DNA of 23,272 bases from RZZS01 sp964498755 (lineage in GTDB: Bacteria > Pseudomonadota > Alphaproteobacteria > Micavibrionales > Micavibrionaceae): the NCBI GenBank assembly GCA_964498755.1, contig CAZCIB010000039.1, positions 1 to 23,272 on the forward strand, written 5' to 3'. Positions 13,565 to 21,286 of this stretch are shown in pieces. The first letter of the stretch is position 1. Every line of letters begins with the position of its first letter. Made by a program: the position numbers and the translations under genes. The notes under the pieces are model-generated. The model searched no databases. It was not told where the DNA came from and saw nothing but the letters and a program-made list of their open reading frames with translations.

Positions 13565-15442
13565 ATGCAAAGGCATCTGGACGGTAAGCACATAAAGCCG
13601 CACGAAGACAAGCGCTCTTCCGTATCGCTGACAGCGCCGGGCCATTCACAGGACAGCACAACGACAATCCAGTTGCATGAATGCGATATGGCCCCTTTCC
13701 TTAAAGCGGGTGAAAAATTCCTGGCGGAAGATCGTCCGGAAACGCTTTTGAGCGTTCAGAGGGGTTTTGAAAAACTCACTCTTACGAAGCTTGAAGAACG
13801 TGCGATCAACTCTCTCTTGATACGGGCGGCATATTTCAAATCGTACAATATTGATGCGCGCGTCGTTGTTATGTCTTTCGACAAAACAACCGATCCGGCG
13901 CGACTGGTGACGAATAATCTGGACTTGCGTATGGTTCTGGAGCCCAGCGGCGCAAAAATCGAAGAAATCATACTCAACGAGAACAACGAATTAACCGCGC
14001 CGGACGGCAGGAATATAGTGTGTAAATCATACGCTTCCGCTAATCGATCTCTTGGTGATCCCCATGGTTCTCGCTATATAGTAAAATATGGCCCGGCGGT
14101 CCTCACAAGAGCGAAGGATAAGCAAAATATATCACATGAAGATCTGTTTCATGCGACCGCGCTATGGATCGCCGACACGATAGCGCACAAAGTTCGGCAG
14201 GGCGAGGACTGCGGATATGCGATGCCCATGCCGCCGGGGCATTTGTCCAAACAGGATTGGGACACGCGTCTGGCGAAAAAAATAGAATCTGCCTGCAACG
14301 ACAAAGGCGCGCCGGTCATATACCCCGAAGGATACAAGGAGCCGGAAGCGAAAAGTCCGGTCGCTCTGCCCTCTGTTTCATTGCCCCGGCGAGGAAACCA
14401 TACGCCCGCCACGCCGCTTACGATCGCGGAAAGCTATCAGCAGCGCGAAGCGCCGCTGATAATGCAAAGCGCGCATGAACGCGAAAAGCTTGAAAAAATC
14501 CGGCTGACGCGGCAGGAAGAGGCCAATCTAAAAGCGCTGTGCCTGCTCACGCAAGAAGCGCGGGACTGCGGCCTGGATGCCTATGTAAACATAAGAAGCG
14601 TTAAACCTGAATACGACCAAGCCGGGAACCTGATAAACAACAACGTCCACGCCGATATCGTTTTCGCGCTGCCGGGCGAAGAGATTCCTCCGCCTGATAC
14701 TGCGGCTGACATTAAAGACAATCGGCTTATATGCCGGGCTTCCGCTTCCACGCTGGAAGATCTGGCAACAATCTTTGCATACTGGCCGCGTCATATAGCG
14801 CGAAAATCCCTCCGCCCCCAACTCGCAAATAAAATCGCCGAACGGATTGAAAAACAGGAGGAGCCGGGCTTTACGATGCGCCTGCCCGCCAACCGCCTCG
14901 CGCAGGAAATCAAACGCTGCTGCGAGAACAGAAGCATACACGTGGCGGAAGTCATGGCTCCGAGATATGAGACGCCGAAGAAATTCTCATTGTGGTCTTG
15001 GTTTGGCGCAAACCCCAAGAAGGCGCTCAATCCGCCGGAATTGACAAGAGACGAAAAGAAACAGGCCGAAAAAGATCAGTATTTCAAGCAACATCGTCAA
15101 AAGATTGCTGAGACTGCCTCTCGCCTAAGCGACCCCCAAGCGCGGAAATTAATGGAGAGCTTTTACAAGGCAGTTGGTTTCGCCGAGGAAAATTTGTCAG
15201 CGTATGGTTTTTACAAAAGCACGCTGACAAAACCTTTTAACCTCGTTTCACGATCCGCAGAAGCCGTAATAAACGCGCATAGGATCGCCGCAGATCACCC
15301 GGATCGCTCAAGGCTCATAGAAGACGCAAGGACGGCGCTTGCAGACGCGATAAAGAATTTCGATGAAAGGGCCAAGTATGATCATGCTTCTGAAGTAGAC
15401 ACTAGCATGAGGGTTTTGACCGCCGAATTAAAGCACAGCTAA
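13565..15442 (+). CDS. Unrecognised 625-residue protein with an internal duplication
   Basis: I do not recognise this protein. It contains two related modules, about residues 70-257 and 310-468. LTKLEERAINSLLIRAAYFK (73-92) matches LTRQEEANLKALCLLTQEAR (314-333). VTNNLDLRMVLEPSG (115) matches INNNVHADIVFALPG (357). IVCKSYAS (151) matches LICRASAS (388), and the GYAMPMPPGHLSK region (217) matches GFTMRLPANRLAQ (435). Each ends near a VIYPEGY or VMAPRY segment. The linkers are proline-rich. The C-terminal 130 residues are charged and helical, with a faint similarity to XpaC-type (5-bromo-4-chloroindolyl phosphate hydrolysis) proteins. No signal peptide or membrane segment is seen, so it is probably cytoplasmic. 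GGAG lies 10 nt before the ATG. It stands alone, divergent from cutA. Confidence 0.75.
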   Translation: MQRHLDGKHIKPHEDKRSSVSLTAPGHSQDSTTTIQLHECDMAPFLKAGEKFLAEDRPETLLSVQRGFEKLTLTKLEERAINSLLIRAAYFKSYNIDARVVVMSFDKTTDPARLVTNNLDLRMVLEPSGAKIEEIILNENNELTAPDGRNIVCKSYASANRSLGDPHGSRYIVKYGPAVLTRAKDKQNISHEDLFHATALWIADTIAHKVRQGEDCGYAMPMPPGHLSKQDWDTRLAKKIESACNDKGAPVIYPEGYKEPEAKSPVALPSVSLPRRGNHTPATPLTIAESYQQREAPLIMQSAHEREKLEKIRLTRQEEANLKALCLLTQEARDCGLDAYVNIRSVKPEYDQAGNLINNNVHADIVFALPGEEIPPPDTAADIKDNRLICRASASTLEDLATIFAYWPRHIARKSLRPQLANKIAERIEKQEEPGFTMRLPANRLAQEIKRCCENRSIHVAEVMAPRYETPKKFSLWSWFGANPKKALNPPELTRDEKKQAEKDQYFKQHRQKIAETASRLSDPQARKLMESFYKAVGFAEENLSAYGFYKSTLTKPFNLVSRSAEAVINAHRIAADHPDRSRLIEDARTALADAIKNFDERAKYDHASEVDTSMRVLTAELKHS

Positions 15443-15606
15443 AATCTGCGGCGAGAAAATCCGAACCCCGCGCGGGCCATGCCGCCGCCATGACGGAGCC
15501 CGCATGCATGAACGGCTCTTAGCGAATTGTCAGCCATGTTCTGCAACATGTTGAAATCTCAGCTTTTGAGGACATAAACATACCACATAACCGGCCTTCT
15601 TTTTCC

Positions 15607-15644
15607 GTCACTCACAGCCATTCGCTGCGCTCATTGTGAGTGAC
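15607..15644. repeat. 10-bp perfect inverted repeat
   Basis: GTCACTCACA (15607-15616) and TGTGAGTGAC (15635-15644) form a perfect stem with an 18-nt loop. It lies between the end of the 625-residue protein gene and the tRNA-Pro terminator hairpin, and could end transcripts from either side, although no T-run follows. Confidence 0.5.
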
Positions 15645-15663
15645 GAGAACCTCGTCAATTCCA

Positions 15664-15680
15664 AGAAAGCGAAGCTTTCT
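15664..15680 (-). terminator. Probable terminator hairpin after tRNA-Pro
   Basis: AGAAAGC and GCTTTCT flank a triloop 11 bp after the tRNA 3' end. The stem is perfect but is followed by TTGGAATT, not a run of T. Confidence 0.4.
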
Positions 15681-15691
15681 GAACTGACGGG

Positions 15692-15768
15692 TGGTCGGGG
15701 TGAGAGGATTCGAACCTCCGGCCCCATGCACCCCATGCATGTGCGCTACCAGGCTGCGCTACACCCCG
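15692..15768 (-). tRNA. tRNA-Pro(GGG)
   Basis: The minus strand gives a complete cloverleaf: acceptor CGGGGTG/CACCCCG, discriminator A, encoded CCA (15692-15694), D arm GCGC-AGCCTGGTA-GCGC, anticodon stem CATGC/GCATG with loop ATGGGGT (anticodon GGG), and T loop TTCGAAT. It lies downstream of the merR-like gene, as in many alphaproteobacteria, but has its own promoter. Confidence 0.96.
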
Positions 15769-15779
15769 ACTGTGATACG

Positions 15780-15808
15780 GTTATAAAGGAGAGCGGCCGC
15801 GAATTCAA
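15780..15808 (-). promoter_or_regulatory. Promoter of tRNA-Pro
   Basis: Minus-strand TTGAAT (15803-15808) and TATAAC (15780-15785) are 17 bp apart, 11 bp upstream of the tRNA. Confidence 0.6.
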
Positions 15809-15933
15809 AGGTTTTTAAATTATCAGATGGGAAGTTAGAGGCTTTCAAAATCTGCTATGTTGGCATGTATGCAAAGAGACGCTCCGTAACCTGAAGCCTA
15901 GAACCTCGCGCCTGCAATCTGAAACATTAAGGC

Positions 15934-16509
15934 TTACGCGCCCTGCCGGACAATTTCGCGCATTTCCTTCAAGTCGCCGAGCATATCCAGCAGAACGCCC
16001 TTTTGCTTATCGGTCAGACCGGGCTTGATTTGCTGCGGCGGCTGCACAACGGTCTGCGGATCGGCCTGCACCGGCGGCGGCGTTGTCACCGTACCCGGCG
16101 TGGCCGTGTTGGACGCCACAGGCTGCTGCGCGGCGATTTGCTGCTTGCCCTGCCCCTTAAGCAGTTTTTGCACGCCCTTGATCGTATAGCCCTCGCTATA
16201 GAGCAGGTGATGAATACGCTTCAGGAGCGCAACGTCTTCCGGCCTGTAATAGCGGCGCCCGCCGCCGCGCTTGAGCGGCTTGATCTGCGTGAACTTCGTT
16301 TCCCAGAACCGCAGAACATGCTGCTGGACGCCGAGCTCGTCGGCGACTTCGCTGATGGTGCGGAACGCGCCCGCCGATTTACGGCCGTTCGAGGCTTTCA
16401 CAGTCTGTTGTTTTTCCATCGTTTTATCTTGCGCCGTCGGGGTTTTTTCTTGTGTTTCTTCTTCGGTCAAAAAAGAAGGCTGGGACGCAGCGCCCGCATG
16501 TGAAGTCAT
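15934..16509 (-). CDS. MerR-family transcriptional regulator next to ihfA
   Basis: The 191-residue protein has a polar N-terminal extension (1-45). A MerR helix-turn-helix and wing follow, about 48-118: FRTISEVADELGVQQHVLRFWE, then GGGRRYYRPEDVALLKRIHHLL. The rest is a Gln/Pro-rich linker and a C-terminal helix (GVLLDMLGDLKEMREIV). It lacks an obvious metal- or drug-binding domain. A MerR-like gene following ihfA is a conserved alphaproteobacterial arrangement, but its targets are not established. It starts 51 bp after ihfA and is probably cotranscribed with it. Confidence 0.88.
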   Translation of the reverse strand: MTSHAGAASQPSFLTEEETQEKTPTAQDKTMEKQQTVKASNGRKSAGAFRTISEVADELGVQQHVLRFWETKFTQIKPLKRGGGRRYYRPEDVALLKRIHHLLYSEGYTIKGVQKLLKGQGKQQIAAQQPVASNTATPGTVTTPPPVQADPQTVVQPPQQIKPGLTDKQKGVLLDMLGDLKEMREIVRQGA

Positions 16510-16560
16510 AACTTTCCCTTTCCTGTATTTTGCTTACTACCGCCTTGGATTTCAGAGCCC

Positions 16561-16851
16561 TCAAGCGTTAATGCGTCCTTTGAGAACGTGCGACGCCCGG
16601 AACACCAGAACCTTGCGCGGCAGGATCGGCACTTCAATGCCCGTTTTCGGGTTCCGCCCGATGCGCTCGCCCTTCTCGCGCACGGAAAAACTGCCAAAGG
16701 ACGAGATTTTCACGTTCTCTCCATCGACCAGACAATCGGAAATTTCGTCCAGTACGGACTCAACCAGATCGGACGACTCATTCCGGGAAAGACCAACTTC
16801 CTGATACACGGCTTCGGCCAGGTCAGCGCGGGTAATGGTTTTTTGACTCAT
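16561..16851 (-). CDS. ihfA: Integration host factor subunit alpha
   Basis: This 96-residue HU/IHF-family protein reads TITRADLAEAVYQEVGLSRNES at the N-terminus and has the DNA-bending arm GRNPKTGIEVPILPRKVLVF with the key proline. It pairs with IHF-beta to bend DNA in replication, recombination and transcription. The start at 16851 is chosen over one 27 bp upstream because GGAG lies 5 nt before it. It follows fabH by 130 bp, a gap with a possible promoter of its own, and precedes the merR-like gene in the usual alphaproteobacterial order. Confidence 0.95.
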   Translation of the reverse strand: MSQKTITRADLAEAVYQEVGLSRNESSDLVESVLDEISDCLVDGENVKISSFGSFSVREKGERIGRNPKTGIEVPILPRKVLVFRASHVLKGRINA

Positions 16852-16874
16852 GTTTTCTCCTGAATTTGCACTCA

Positions 16875-16903
16875 ACACTAACTTTCGTAATTACGCGCGT
16901 CAA
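16875..16903 (-). promoter_or_regulatory. Possible internal promoter for ihfA
   Basis: Minus-strand TTGACG (16898-16903) and a weak TAGTGT (16875-16880) are 17 bp apart in the fabH-ihfA gap. An AT-rich 7-bp palindrome (GTTTTTT/AAAAAAC, 16916-16932) lies upstream. Confidence 0.35.
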
Positions 16904-16981
16904 TTATTGAGAAACGTTTTTTCACAAAAAACTGACTCACTTCAAAGAGTAATGGCGTGAAGTTCAAGTTCCGTTTTTGAA

Positions 16982-17965
16982 CTAATACCTTGCCAGAGCC
17001 GCGCCCCACGCCACGCCTGCGCCCAACCCCTCGATCAGCAACAAATCGCCGCGTTTGATCCGGCCATTATTGACAGCGTCCGTCAATGCCAGCGGAATAG
17101 AGGCCGCCGAGGTATTGCCCTGCCTGTCCAGCGTCACGACGACCTTGTCCATACCAACGCCAAGCTTTTTCGCCGTGCTTTCAATGATGCGGATATTGGC
17201 CTGATGCGGGACGAGCCAGTCGATATCGCCGGACGAAATCCTGTTCGCGGCCAGAACCTCGTCGACGATTTCGGCCATATAGGTCACGGCGTGGCGAAAC
17301 ACCTCCTTGCCGTCCATTTTGATATGCCCGGCCGTACCGGTCGTCGACGGCCCGCCATCTGTATAAAGAATGTCTTTCAAGCGCCCGTCCGCATAAAGAT
17401 GCGTCGAGAGAATGCCCTGATCCTGAGAGGTTCCGGAACCTTCGCAGGCCTCAAGGACAACTGCGGCCGCGCCGTCGCCGAACAAAACGCAGGTCGTCCG
17501 GTCGGTCCAGTCGACGATGGACGAAAATTTTTCCGCGCCGATCAGCAGGATACGCCGCGCCTGCCCGGTTTTGATAAAGTTGTCCGCAACGGACAAGCCA
17601 TACACGAACCCGGCGCATACGGCCTGCAGGTCAAAAGCGGGCCCGGGCTTGATGTCCAGCGCAGCCTGCACCGAAACGGCAACGGACGGAAAGGTCCGGT
17701 CCGGCGTCGACGTGCAGACGATCACCATATCGATTTCATCGCCGACAAGCGCGGCGTTCACAAGCGCCTCTCTCGCCGCAGCGATCGCCATGTCCGAGGT
17801 TGTCTGGTGATCGGCGGCGATGCGGCGCTCGCAGATGCCGGAGCGCTGCACAATCCACTCATCGCTTGTATCCACGATTTTCTCAAGATCGGCGTTGGTC
17901 ATGACGCGCTCCGGCAGATACGAGCCACATGAGAGAATTTTGGAACGCAGTACGGAAGAGCTCAT
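16982..17965 (-). CDS. fabH: Beta-ketoacyl-ACP synthase III
   Basis: The 327-residue thiolase-fold enzyme condenses acetyl-CoA with malonyl-ACP to start fatty acid synthesis. The catalytic triad is complete: C117 (QAVCAGF), H254 (VPHQANIRI) and N284 (GNTSAAS). The glycine-rich GAGVAWGAALARY end is typical. Length is normal. Its ATG overlaps the plsX stop (ATGA, 4 bp), so translation is coupled to plsX in the phospholipid/fatty acid operon. Confidence 0.97.
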   Translation of the reverse strand: MSSSVLRSKILSCGSYLPERVMTNADLEKIVDTSDEWIVQRSGICERRIAADHQTTSDMAIAAAREALVNAALVGDEIDMVIVCTSTPDRTFPSVAVSVQAALDIKPGPAFDLQAVCAGFVYGLSVADNFIKTGQARRILLIGAEKFSSIVDWTDRTTCVLFGDGAAAVVLEACEGSGTSQDQGILSTHLYADGRLKDILYTDGGPSTTGTAGHIKMDGKEVFRHAVTYMAEIVDEVLAANRISSGDIDWLVPHQANIRIIESTAKKLGVGMDKVVVTLDRQGNTSAASIPLALTDAVNNGRIKRGDLLLIEGLGAGVAWGAALARY

Positions 17966-19038
17966 CGGGCGGCCTGCTCCCTTGCTTCGGCGGCCATATT
18001 ATCCGGCAACTTATCTTCCTGCTCGGCTATATGGCTGATTTCAGCCGCGACCTTTTCAAGATAGTTTTCCCGGGCCAGACGCGCCGCGACGATTATCGCG
18101 CGGGAAAGGCCGTACGCGTCGCTGCTTCCATGGCTTTTAACGCAAATGCCGCTGAGGCCGAGAAACATCCCGCCGTTATAGCGGCGCGGATCAACCCGCG
18201 CCTTGAGACGCTTCATGGCGCGGCTTGCGAGAAGGCCCCCGATTTTCGCAAATATCGAAGACATAAACGCCTCACGGATAAATTGCCCGGTGAGCGAGCC
18301 CATGCCTTCGGCGACCTTGAGCGCGACGTTCCCGGTAAACCCGTCGGTTACGACCACGTCAACTGTTCCCTTTGGAATATCAGTGCCCTCGATAAATCCT
18401 TTAAACTCGCCCGGGAAGTCCAGCGCGCGCAACGCCGCGCCCGCCTCGCGCACTTCCTCATGGCCCTTCATGTCTTCCGTGCCGACGTTGAGAATGCCGA
18501 CCGTCGGCGTGAAATCATTGCCCTTGCGAATGCGCGCGTAAACCGCGCCGAGCAGCGCGAACTGCACGAGGTTATCCGGCGTGCATTCGATATTCGCGCC
18601 CAGATCCAGCATAACGATATCGTCCTTCATCGTCGGAAAAACGCTGGCGATCGCGGGCCTGTGAATTCCGGGAAGGCATTTGAGGACGAACTTCGCCATC
18701 GCCATCAGCGCGCCGGTATTGCCCGCCGACACGGCCGCCTGCGCCCGCCCGTCCGCAACCGAGTCGAGCGCAAGGCGCATGCTGGACTCGCGGCCCGTCC
18801 TCAGGGCGACGGAAGGCTTTTCATCGGCGGCGACGACGTCGCCTGTGTGAATGATTTCAACGTGACCGTCCAGTGCGGGGCGCTTTTTAAGCTCCGCCCT
18901 GATTTTCGCTTCGTCGCCGAAGAGCAGGAATTTGATATCGCCAAGCTCGTCCAGAGCCATGGCGGCGGCGGGGATCACCGCTTCGGGGCCGTAGTCTCCG
19001 CCCATTGTATCCAGCGCAATGGTTTTCAGAGCTGACAT
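17962..19038 (-). CDS. plsX: Phosphate acyltransferase PlsX
   Basis: The 358-residue protein converts acyl-ACP to acyl-phosphate, feeding PlsY in phospholipid synthesis; PlsX is a peripheral membrane enzyme. Family markers are ALDTMGGDYGPE (8-19), VSAGNTGALMAMA, LDLGANIECTP, GILNVGTE, VVVTDGFTGNVALK and a GLSGICVKSHGSSDA block near the end. Length is normal. It lies between rpmF and fabH, the standard order, and overlaps fabH by 4 bp. Confidence 0.97.
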   Translation of the reverse strand: MSALKTIALDTMGGDYGPEAVIPAAAMALDELGDIKFLLFGDEAKIRAELKKRPALDGHVEIIHTGDVVAADEKPSVALRTGRESSMRLALDSVADGRAQAAVSAGNTGALMAMAKFVLKCLPGIHRPAIASVFPTMKDDIVMLDLGANIECTPDNLVQFALLGAVYARIRKGNDFTPTVGILNVGTEDMKGHEEVREAGAALRALDFPGEFKGFIEGTDIPKGTVDVVVTDGFTGNVALKVAEGMGSLTGQFIREAFMSSIFAKIGGLLASRAMKRLKARVDPRRYNGGMFLGLSGICVKSHGSSDAYGLSRAIIVAARLARENYLEKVAAEISHIAEQEDKLPDNMAAEAREQAAR

Positions 19039-19091
19039 GACTTAAAGACTACGCCTTTGGTTGATATATGCGTTGAATCACGAACGCGCTC

Positions 19092-19130
19092 AAAGTCGCA
19101 GTTAGGGGCGCAAAAGTCAATTGCGACTTT
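19092..19130. repeat. Hairpin overlapping the rpmF stop, with an alternative arm
   Basis: AAAGTCGCA (19092-19100) pairs perfectly with TGCGACTTT (19122-19130), which includes two bases of the rpmF stop codon. AAAGTC at 19113-19118 could instead pair with GACTTT, giving two mutually exclusive folds between rpmF and plsX. Confidence 0.5.
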
Positions 19131-19308
19131 AATCGCGGTCCTCGATCACCTGACGGCCTTTATACATGCCGGTCTTGAGATCGATGTGGTGACGGCGCTT
19201 GGCTTCGCCGGAGTGCGAATCCTCAACCCAGTTCGCAGCCGTCAGCGAGTGGTGGCCGCGGCGCAGATCGCGCTTTGATTTCGACGTTTTTCTCTTTGGA
19301 ACTGCCAT
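19129..19308 (-). CDS. rpmF: 50S ribosomal protein L32
   Basis: This 59-residue protein starts MAVPKRKTSKSKRDLRRGHH, the typical L32 N-terminus, and continues with a tail around HHIDLKTGMYKGRQV. The zinc-binding cysteines of some L32 proteins are absent (the middle reads NWVEDSHSGEAKRRHH), so it is the zinc-free form common in alphaproteobacteria. It sits between yceD and plsX, as in most alpha- and gammaproteobacteria, but is separated from yceD by a 320-bp repeat-filled gap. Confidence 0.96.
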   Translation of the reverse strand: MAVPKRKTSKSKRDLRRGHHSLTAANWVEDSHSGEAKRRHHIDLKTGMYKGRQVIEDRD

Positions 19309-19375
19309 CGTTCTAACCCATTCCTGTAAATCGAAACCGTTGTTTAACGGAAAACGGCGCAGGAGGCAAGGGAAA

Positions 19376-19640
19376 AGTTGCGAGTTGCGTGTTGCGATTT
19401 ACGGGCTGCGAGTTGCGGGGAATGCGTATCCCTCACCCTCCCATGCTACGCATGGGCCCCTCCCTCTCCCTGAAGGGAGAGGGGTTTAAGAGCGCGCCCC
19501 CTAGAATCCCTCTCCCTTGGGAGAGGGTAGCGAGGCTTGGCTTTTCAAAAAATGAAAAGCTATAGCCGAGATTGGGTGAGGGGCTCTCGCAACCCGCAAC
19601 TCGCAACCCGCAACCCGCAACCCGCCACTCACGACTCCGA
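19376..19640. repeat. Nested fold-back repeat element between yceD and rpmF
   Basis: This element fills the gap and runs into the yceD stop. The outer arms are tandem heptads: GTTGCGN-type units at 19377-19420 and their complements, CGCAACC-type, at about 19587-19636. Inside, CCTCACCC (19431-19438) pairs with GGGTGAGG (19574-19581). Within this lie four perfect hairpins: CCCATGC/GCATGGG (19440-19456), a 10-bp CCCTCTCCCT stem (19462-19483), a 9-bp CCCTCTCCC stem (19508-19527) and GCTTTTCA/TGAAAAGC (19540-19560). The inner stems resemble REP-type repeats. Confidence 0.75.
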
Positions 19641-20234
19641 ATCACGCCGCTCTTTCCAGCGTTTGAGGCCCTCGAACGGGTTTTTGCGCAAATCCGATTT
19701 TTCGGTTTTCAGGTCTTCGTCCGTGATCTCATGCGTCACGCCGTCCTTGTGCGGATATTGCGGCATGGCGAGCGCGAGGTTCTGCACGACCAGCTCGCCA
19801 ATATCGACGAGCCCGTCCTGCGTCGGCTCGGGGTCTTCCCATTCCTCAAGGATCGGGACTTCCTGTCCGCTTTTGACCTGCTCGCGCTCGCGCCGCGCTT
19901 TTGCAAACGACACGGTCTGCTCCGGGTCGGCGAACCAGCCTTCAAAGCTTTCGGAAATTTCACTTTCCACGGGCTCCAGCGTGACGACGCAGGCCTGGCG
20001 GATTTTCGCGTTCAGATTTCCCGTGACGTGAATGACGCGACCGCCCTGCTCGCGCGTCACCCAGCATTCGGCTTTGAGTTCGTCAACGCCCAAGATGCCC
20101 AGCCTGCGCGCCACGGCGGCGCATTCGTCTTCGGACGCGGCGATGTCCAGAAACACAGGCTTGTCCGCAATATCTTCCTCGGGGATTGCGTAAGACCATT
20201 CGGATTTTAACGCCTTCGCGCGGGTTCGGGTCAT
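19629..20234 (-). CDS. yceD: YceD/DUF177-family protein
   Basis: The 201-residue protein has the DUF177 layout: a basic N-terminal strand, a region of RVIHVTGNLNAKIRQACVVTLEPV near residues 66-89, where the family often has C-x-R-C, and the later DIGELVVQNLALAMPQYPH segment. Its neighbour rpmF is also its partner across bacteria; YceD has been linked to 23S rRNA or L32 accumulation in plants and bacteria. The start at 20234 lies downstream of a good promoter. The last codons (GAG TCG TGA) fall in the heptad repeat array. Confidence 0.88.
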   Translation of the reverse strand: MTRTRAKALKSEWSYAIPEEDIADKPVFLDIAASEDECAAVARRLGILGVDELKAECWVTREQGGRVIHVTGNLNAKIRQACVVTLEPVESEISESFEGWFADPEQTVSFAKARREREQVKSGQEVPILEEWEDPEPTQDGLVDIGELVVQNLALAMPQYPHKDGVTHEITDEDLKTEKSDLRKNPFEGLKRWKERRDSES

Positions 20235-20265
20235 GTCAGGGCCTCTTTACATTTTCCGGAAATGG

Positions 20266-20294
20266 ATCGTATGGATTTCGGGCGTTTCTTTCAA
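20266..20294 (-). promoter_or_regulatory. Promoter of the yceD-rpmF-plsX-fabH operon
   Basis: On the minus strand TTGAAA (20289-20294) and TACGAT (20266-20271) are 17 bp apart, about 30 bp before the yceD start, in the divergent region shared with bamE. Confidence 0.55.
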
Positions 20295-20377
20295 GGGTTT
20301 TTGGTTTTGACGCACTCTTTAAAATCACAAGCGCGCTCCCGATTGCTTTTTAGAAAAGGATTTTGTAGAAACGAGTC

Positions 20378-20830
20378 ATGAAAACATTCGCCCCTTCCCT
20401 TTTATGCATGACGGCGGCCGCGCTGCTCGCTGTCTCCGCCTGCGCGCCGGTGAGCGCGACGCGCGGCAATTACGTTGAAACGCCAGACCTGGAACAGGTT
20501 CAGCCCGGACGCCATACGCGCAGCGACGTTATCAGACTGATCGGCTCGCCGACGACCGTTGCGCCGTTTGACGATAATGTCTGGTATTATCTGGGCCAGC
20601 AGAAAGAAAAGCGCGGCGTGCTTGACCCGGAAATCAAGGACGAGCGCGTTATCGTCGTCGCCTTTGATGAAACCGGCCTTGTCGAGAGCGTGCGCGAGCG
20701 CGACGGCGACCGGATCGATATCCCCGTGAGCGACCGCGCCACGCCGACCCACGGCAACGATCTCACGATCATGCAACAGTTCCTCGGCAATCTCGGCCGC
20801 TTCAATCCGCAGGAAGAGATGGAGCGGTAA
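20378..20830 (+). CDS. bamE: Outer membrane assembly lipoprotein BamE (SmpA/OmlA)
   Basis: This 150-residue lipoprotein has a signal peptide ending in lipobox AVSAC (C22). The SmpA/OmlA fold follows (about 40-115): LEQVQPGRHTRSDVIRLIGSPTTV, the DDNVWYYLGQQKEKRG strand, and VIVVAFDETGLVESV. BamE stabilises the Bam complex that inserts beta-barrel proteins. A C-terminal tail of about 35 residues continues past the domain. It is divergent from yceD, as in many alphaproteobacteria. A GAG 4 nt before the ATG is a weak ribosome binding site. Confidence 0.93.
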   Translation: MKTFAPSLLCMTAAALLAVSACAPVSATRGNYVETPDLEQVQPGRHTRSDVIRLIGSPTTVAPFDDNVWYYLGQQKEKRGVLDPEIKDERVIVVAFDETGLVESVRERDGDRIDIPVSDRATPTHGNDLTIMQQFLGNLGRFNPQEEMER

Positions 20831-20836
20831 AAAATA

Positions 20837-20865
20837 TTGACATAACAACCCATCGCTGCTATTGT
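20837..20865 (+). promoter_or_regulatory. Strong sigma70-type promoter of the small secreted protein gene
   Basis: TTGACA (20837-20842, perfect) and TATTGT (20860-20865) are 17 bp apart, starting 6 bp after the bamE stop, so the next gene is transcribed on its own. Confidence 0.65.
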
Positions 20866-20896
20866 CCTCTTATTTAAATCTTGCAAGGAGAACAAA

Positions 20897-21283
20897 ATGA
20901 CAGGCATGATTCCAGCGGCTGTGCTTGCAGCGAGCGCAGCCTTTACGCCAGTAAACGCAACTGGAGCCGATATTAATTTATGCTCAAAAGAGCCTTTTAT
21001 TAGGGCGGTTAAGTCTTTTGTTTCGACTGCGCGCGATGTAAACGCCATTAACCGTGACGCCGAAGCCGAAACGTACAGCGACGATATGACGTTGCAATTA
21101 GCTTTATTACAAGATGATCGTGTTGCTGATGGCCTTGAAGACTTGGCAAAAATCAATAGCTTTATCCAATACCCTGAAACACTCTCCGACGAACCCGAAG
21201 ACGCCTTTAATGACCCGGAAGCAAAGGCTTTTTGTACGTGGTACACATCCGAACCAATCATAGCGATATTTCAGCCGCAATAA
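20897..21283 (+). CDS. Small secreted protein of unknown function
   Basis: I do not recognise this 128-residue protein. An Ala-rich hydrophobic start (MIPAAVLAASAAF) ending near VNA-TGA suggests a signal peptide cleaved at about residue 21, though the n-region lacks a basic residue. The mature part is acidic, with just two cysteines (C29 and C113), one near each end, which could form a disulfide in the periplasm. AAGGAG 6 nt before the ATG and a strong promoter mark it as expressed. The DNA is AT-richer than its neighbours. It converges on hppA with 3 bp between the stops and no terminator. Confidence 0.7.
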   Translation: MTGMIPAAVLAASAAFTPVNATGADINLCSKEPFIRAVKSFVSTARDVNAINRDAEAETYSDDMTLQLALLQDDRVADGLEDLAKINSFIQYPETLSDEPEDAFNDPEAKAFCTWYTSEPIIAIFQPQ

Positions 21284-21286
21284 AGC

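Noticed and set aside
15636..15818. Plus-strand ORF of 60 codons
   Set aside because: It covers the tRNA-Pro gene on the opposite strand.
1877..15844. The 11-mer AGTTAGAGGCT found near 1877 and near 15834 as a shared site
   Set aside because: Flanks differ completely and an 11-mer match across 23 kb is not striking.
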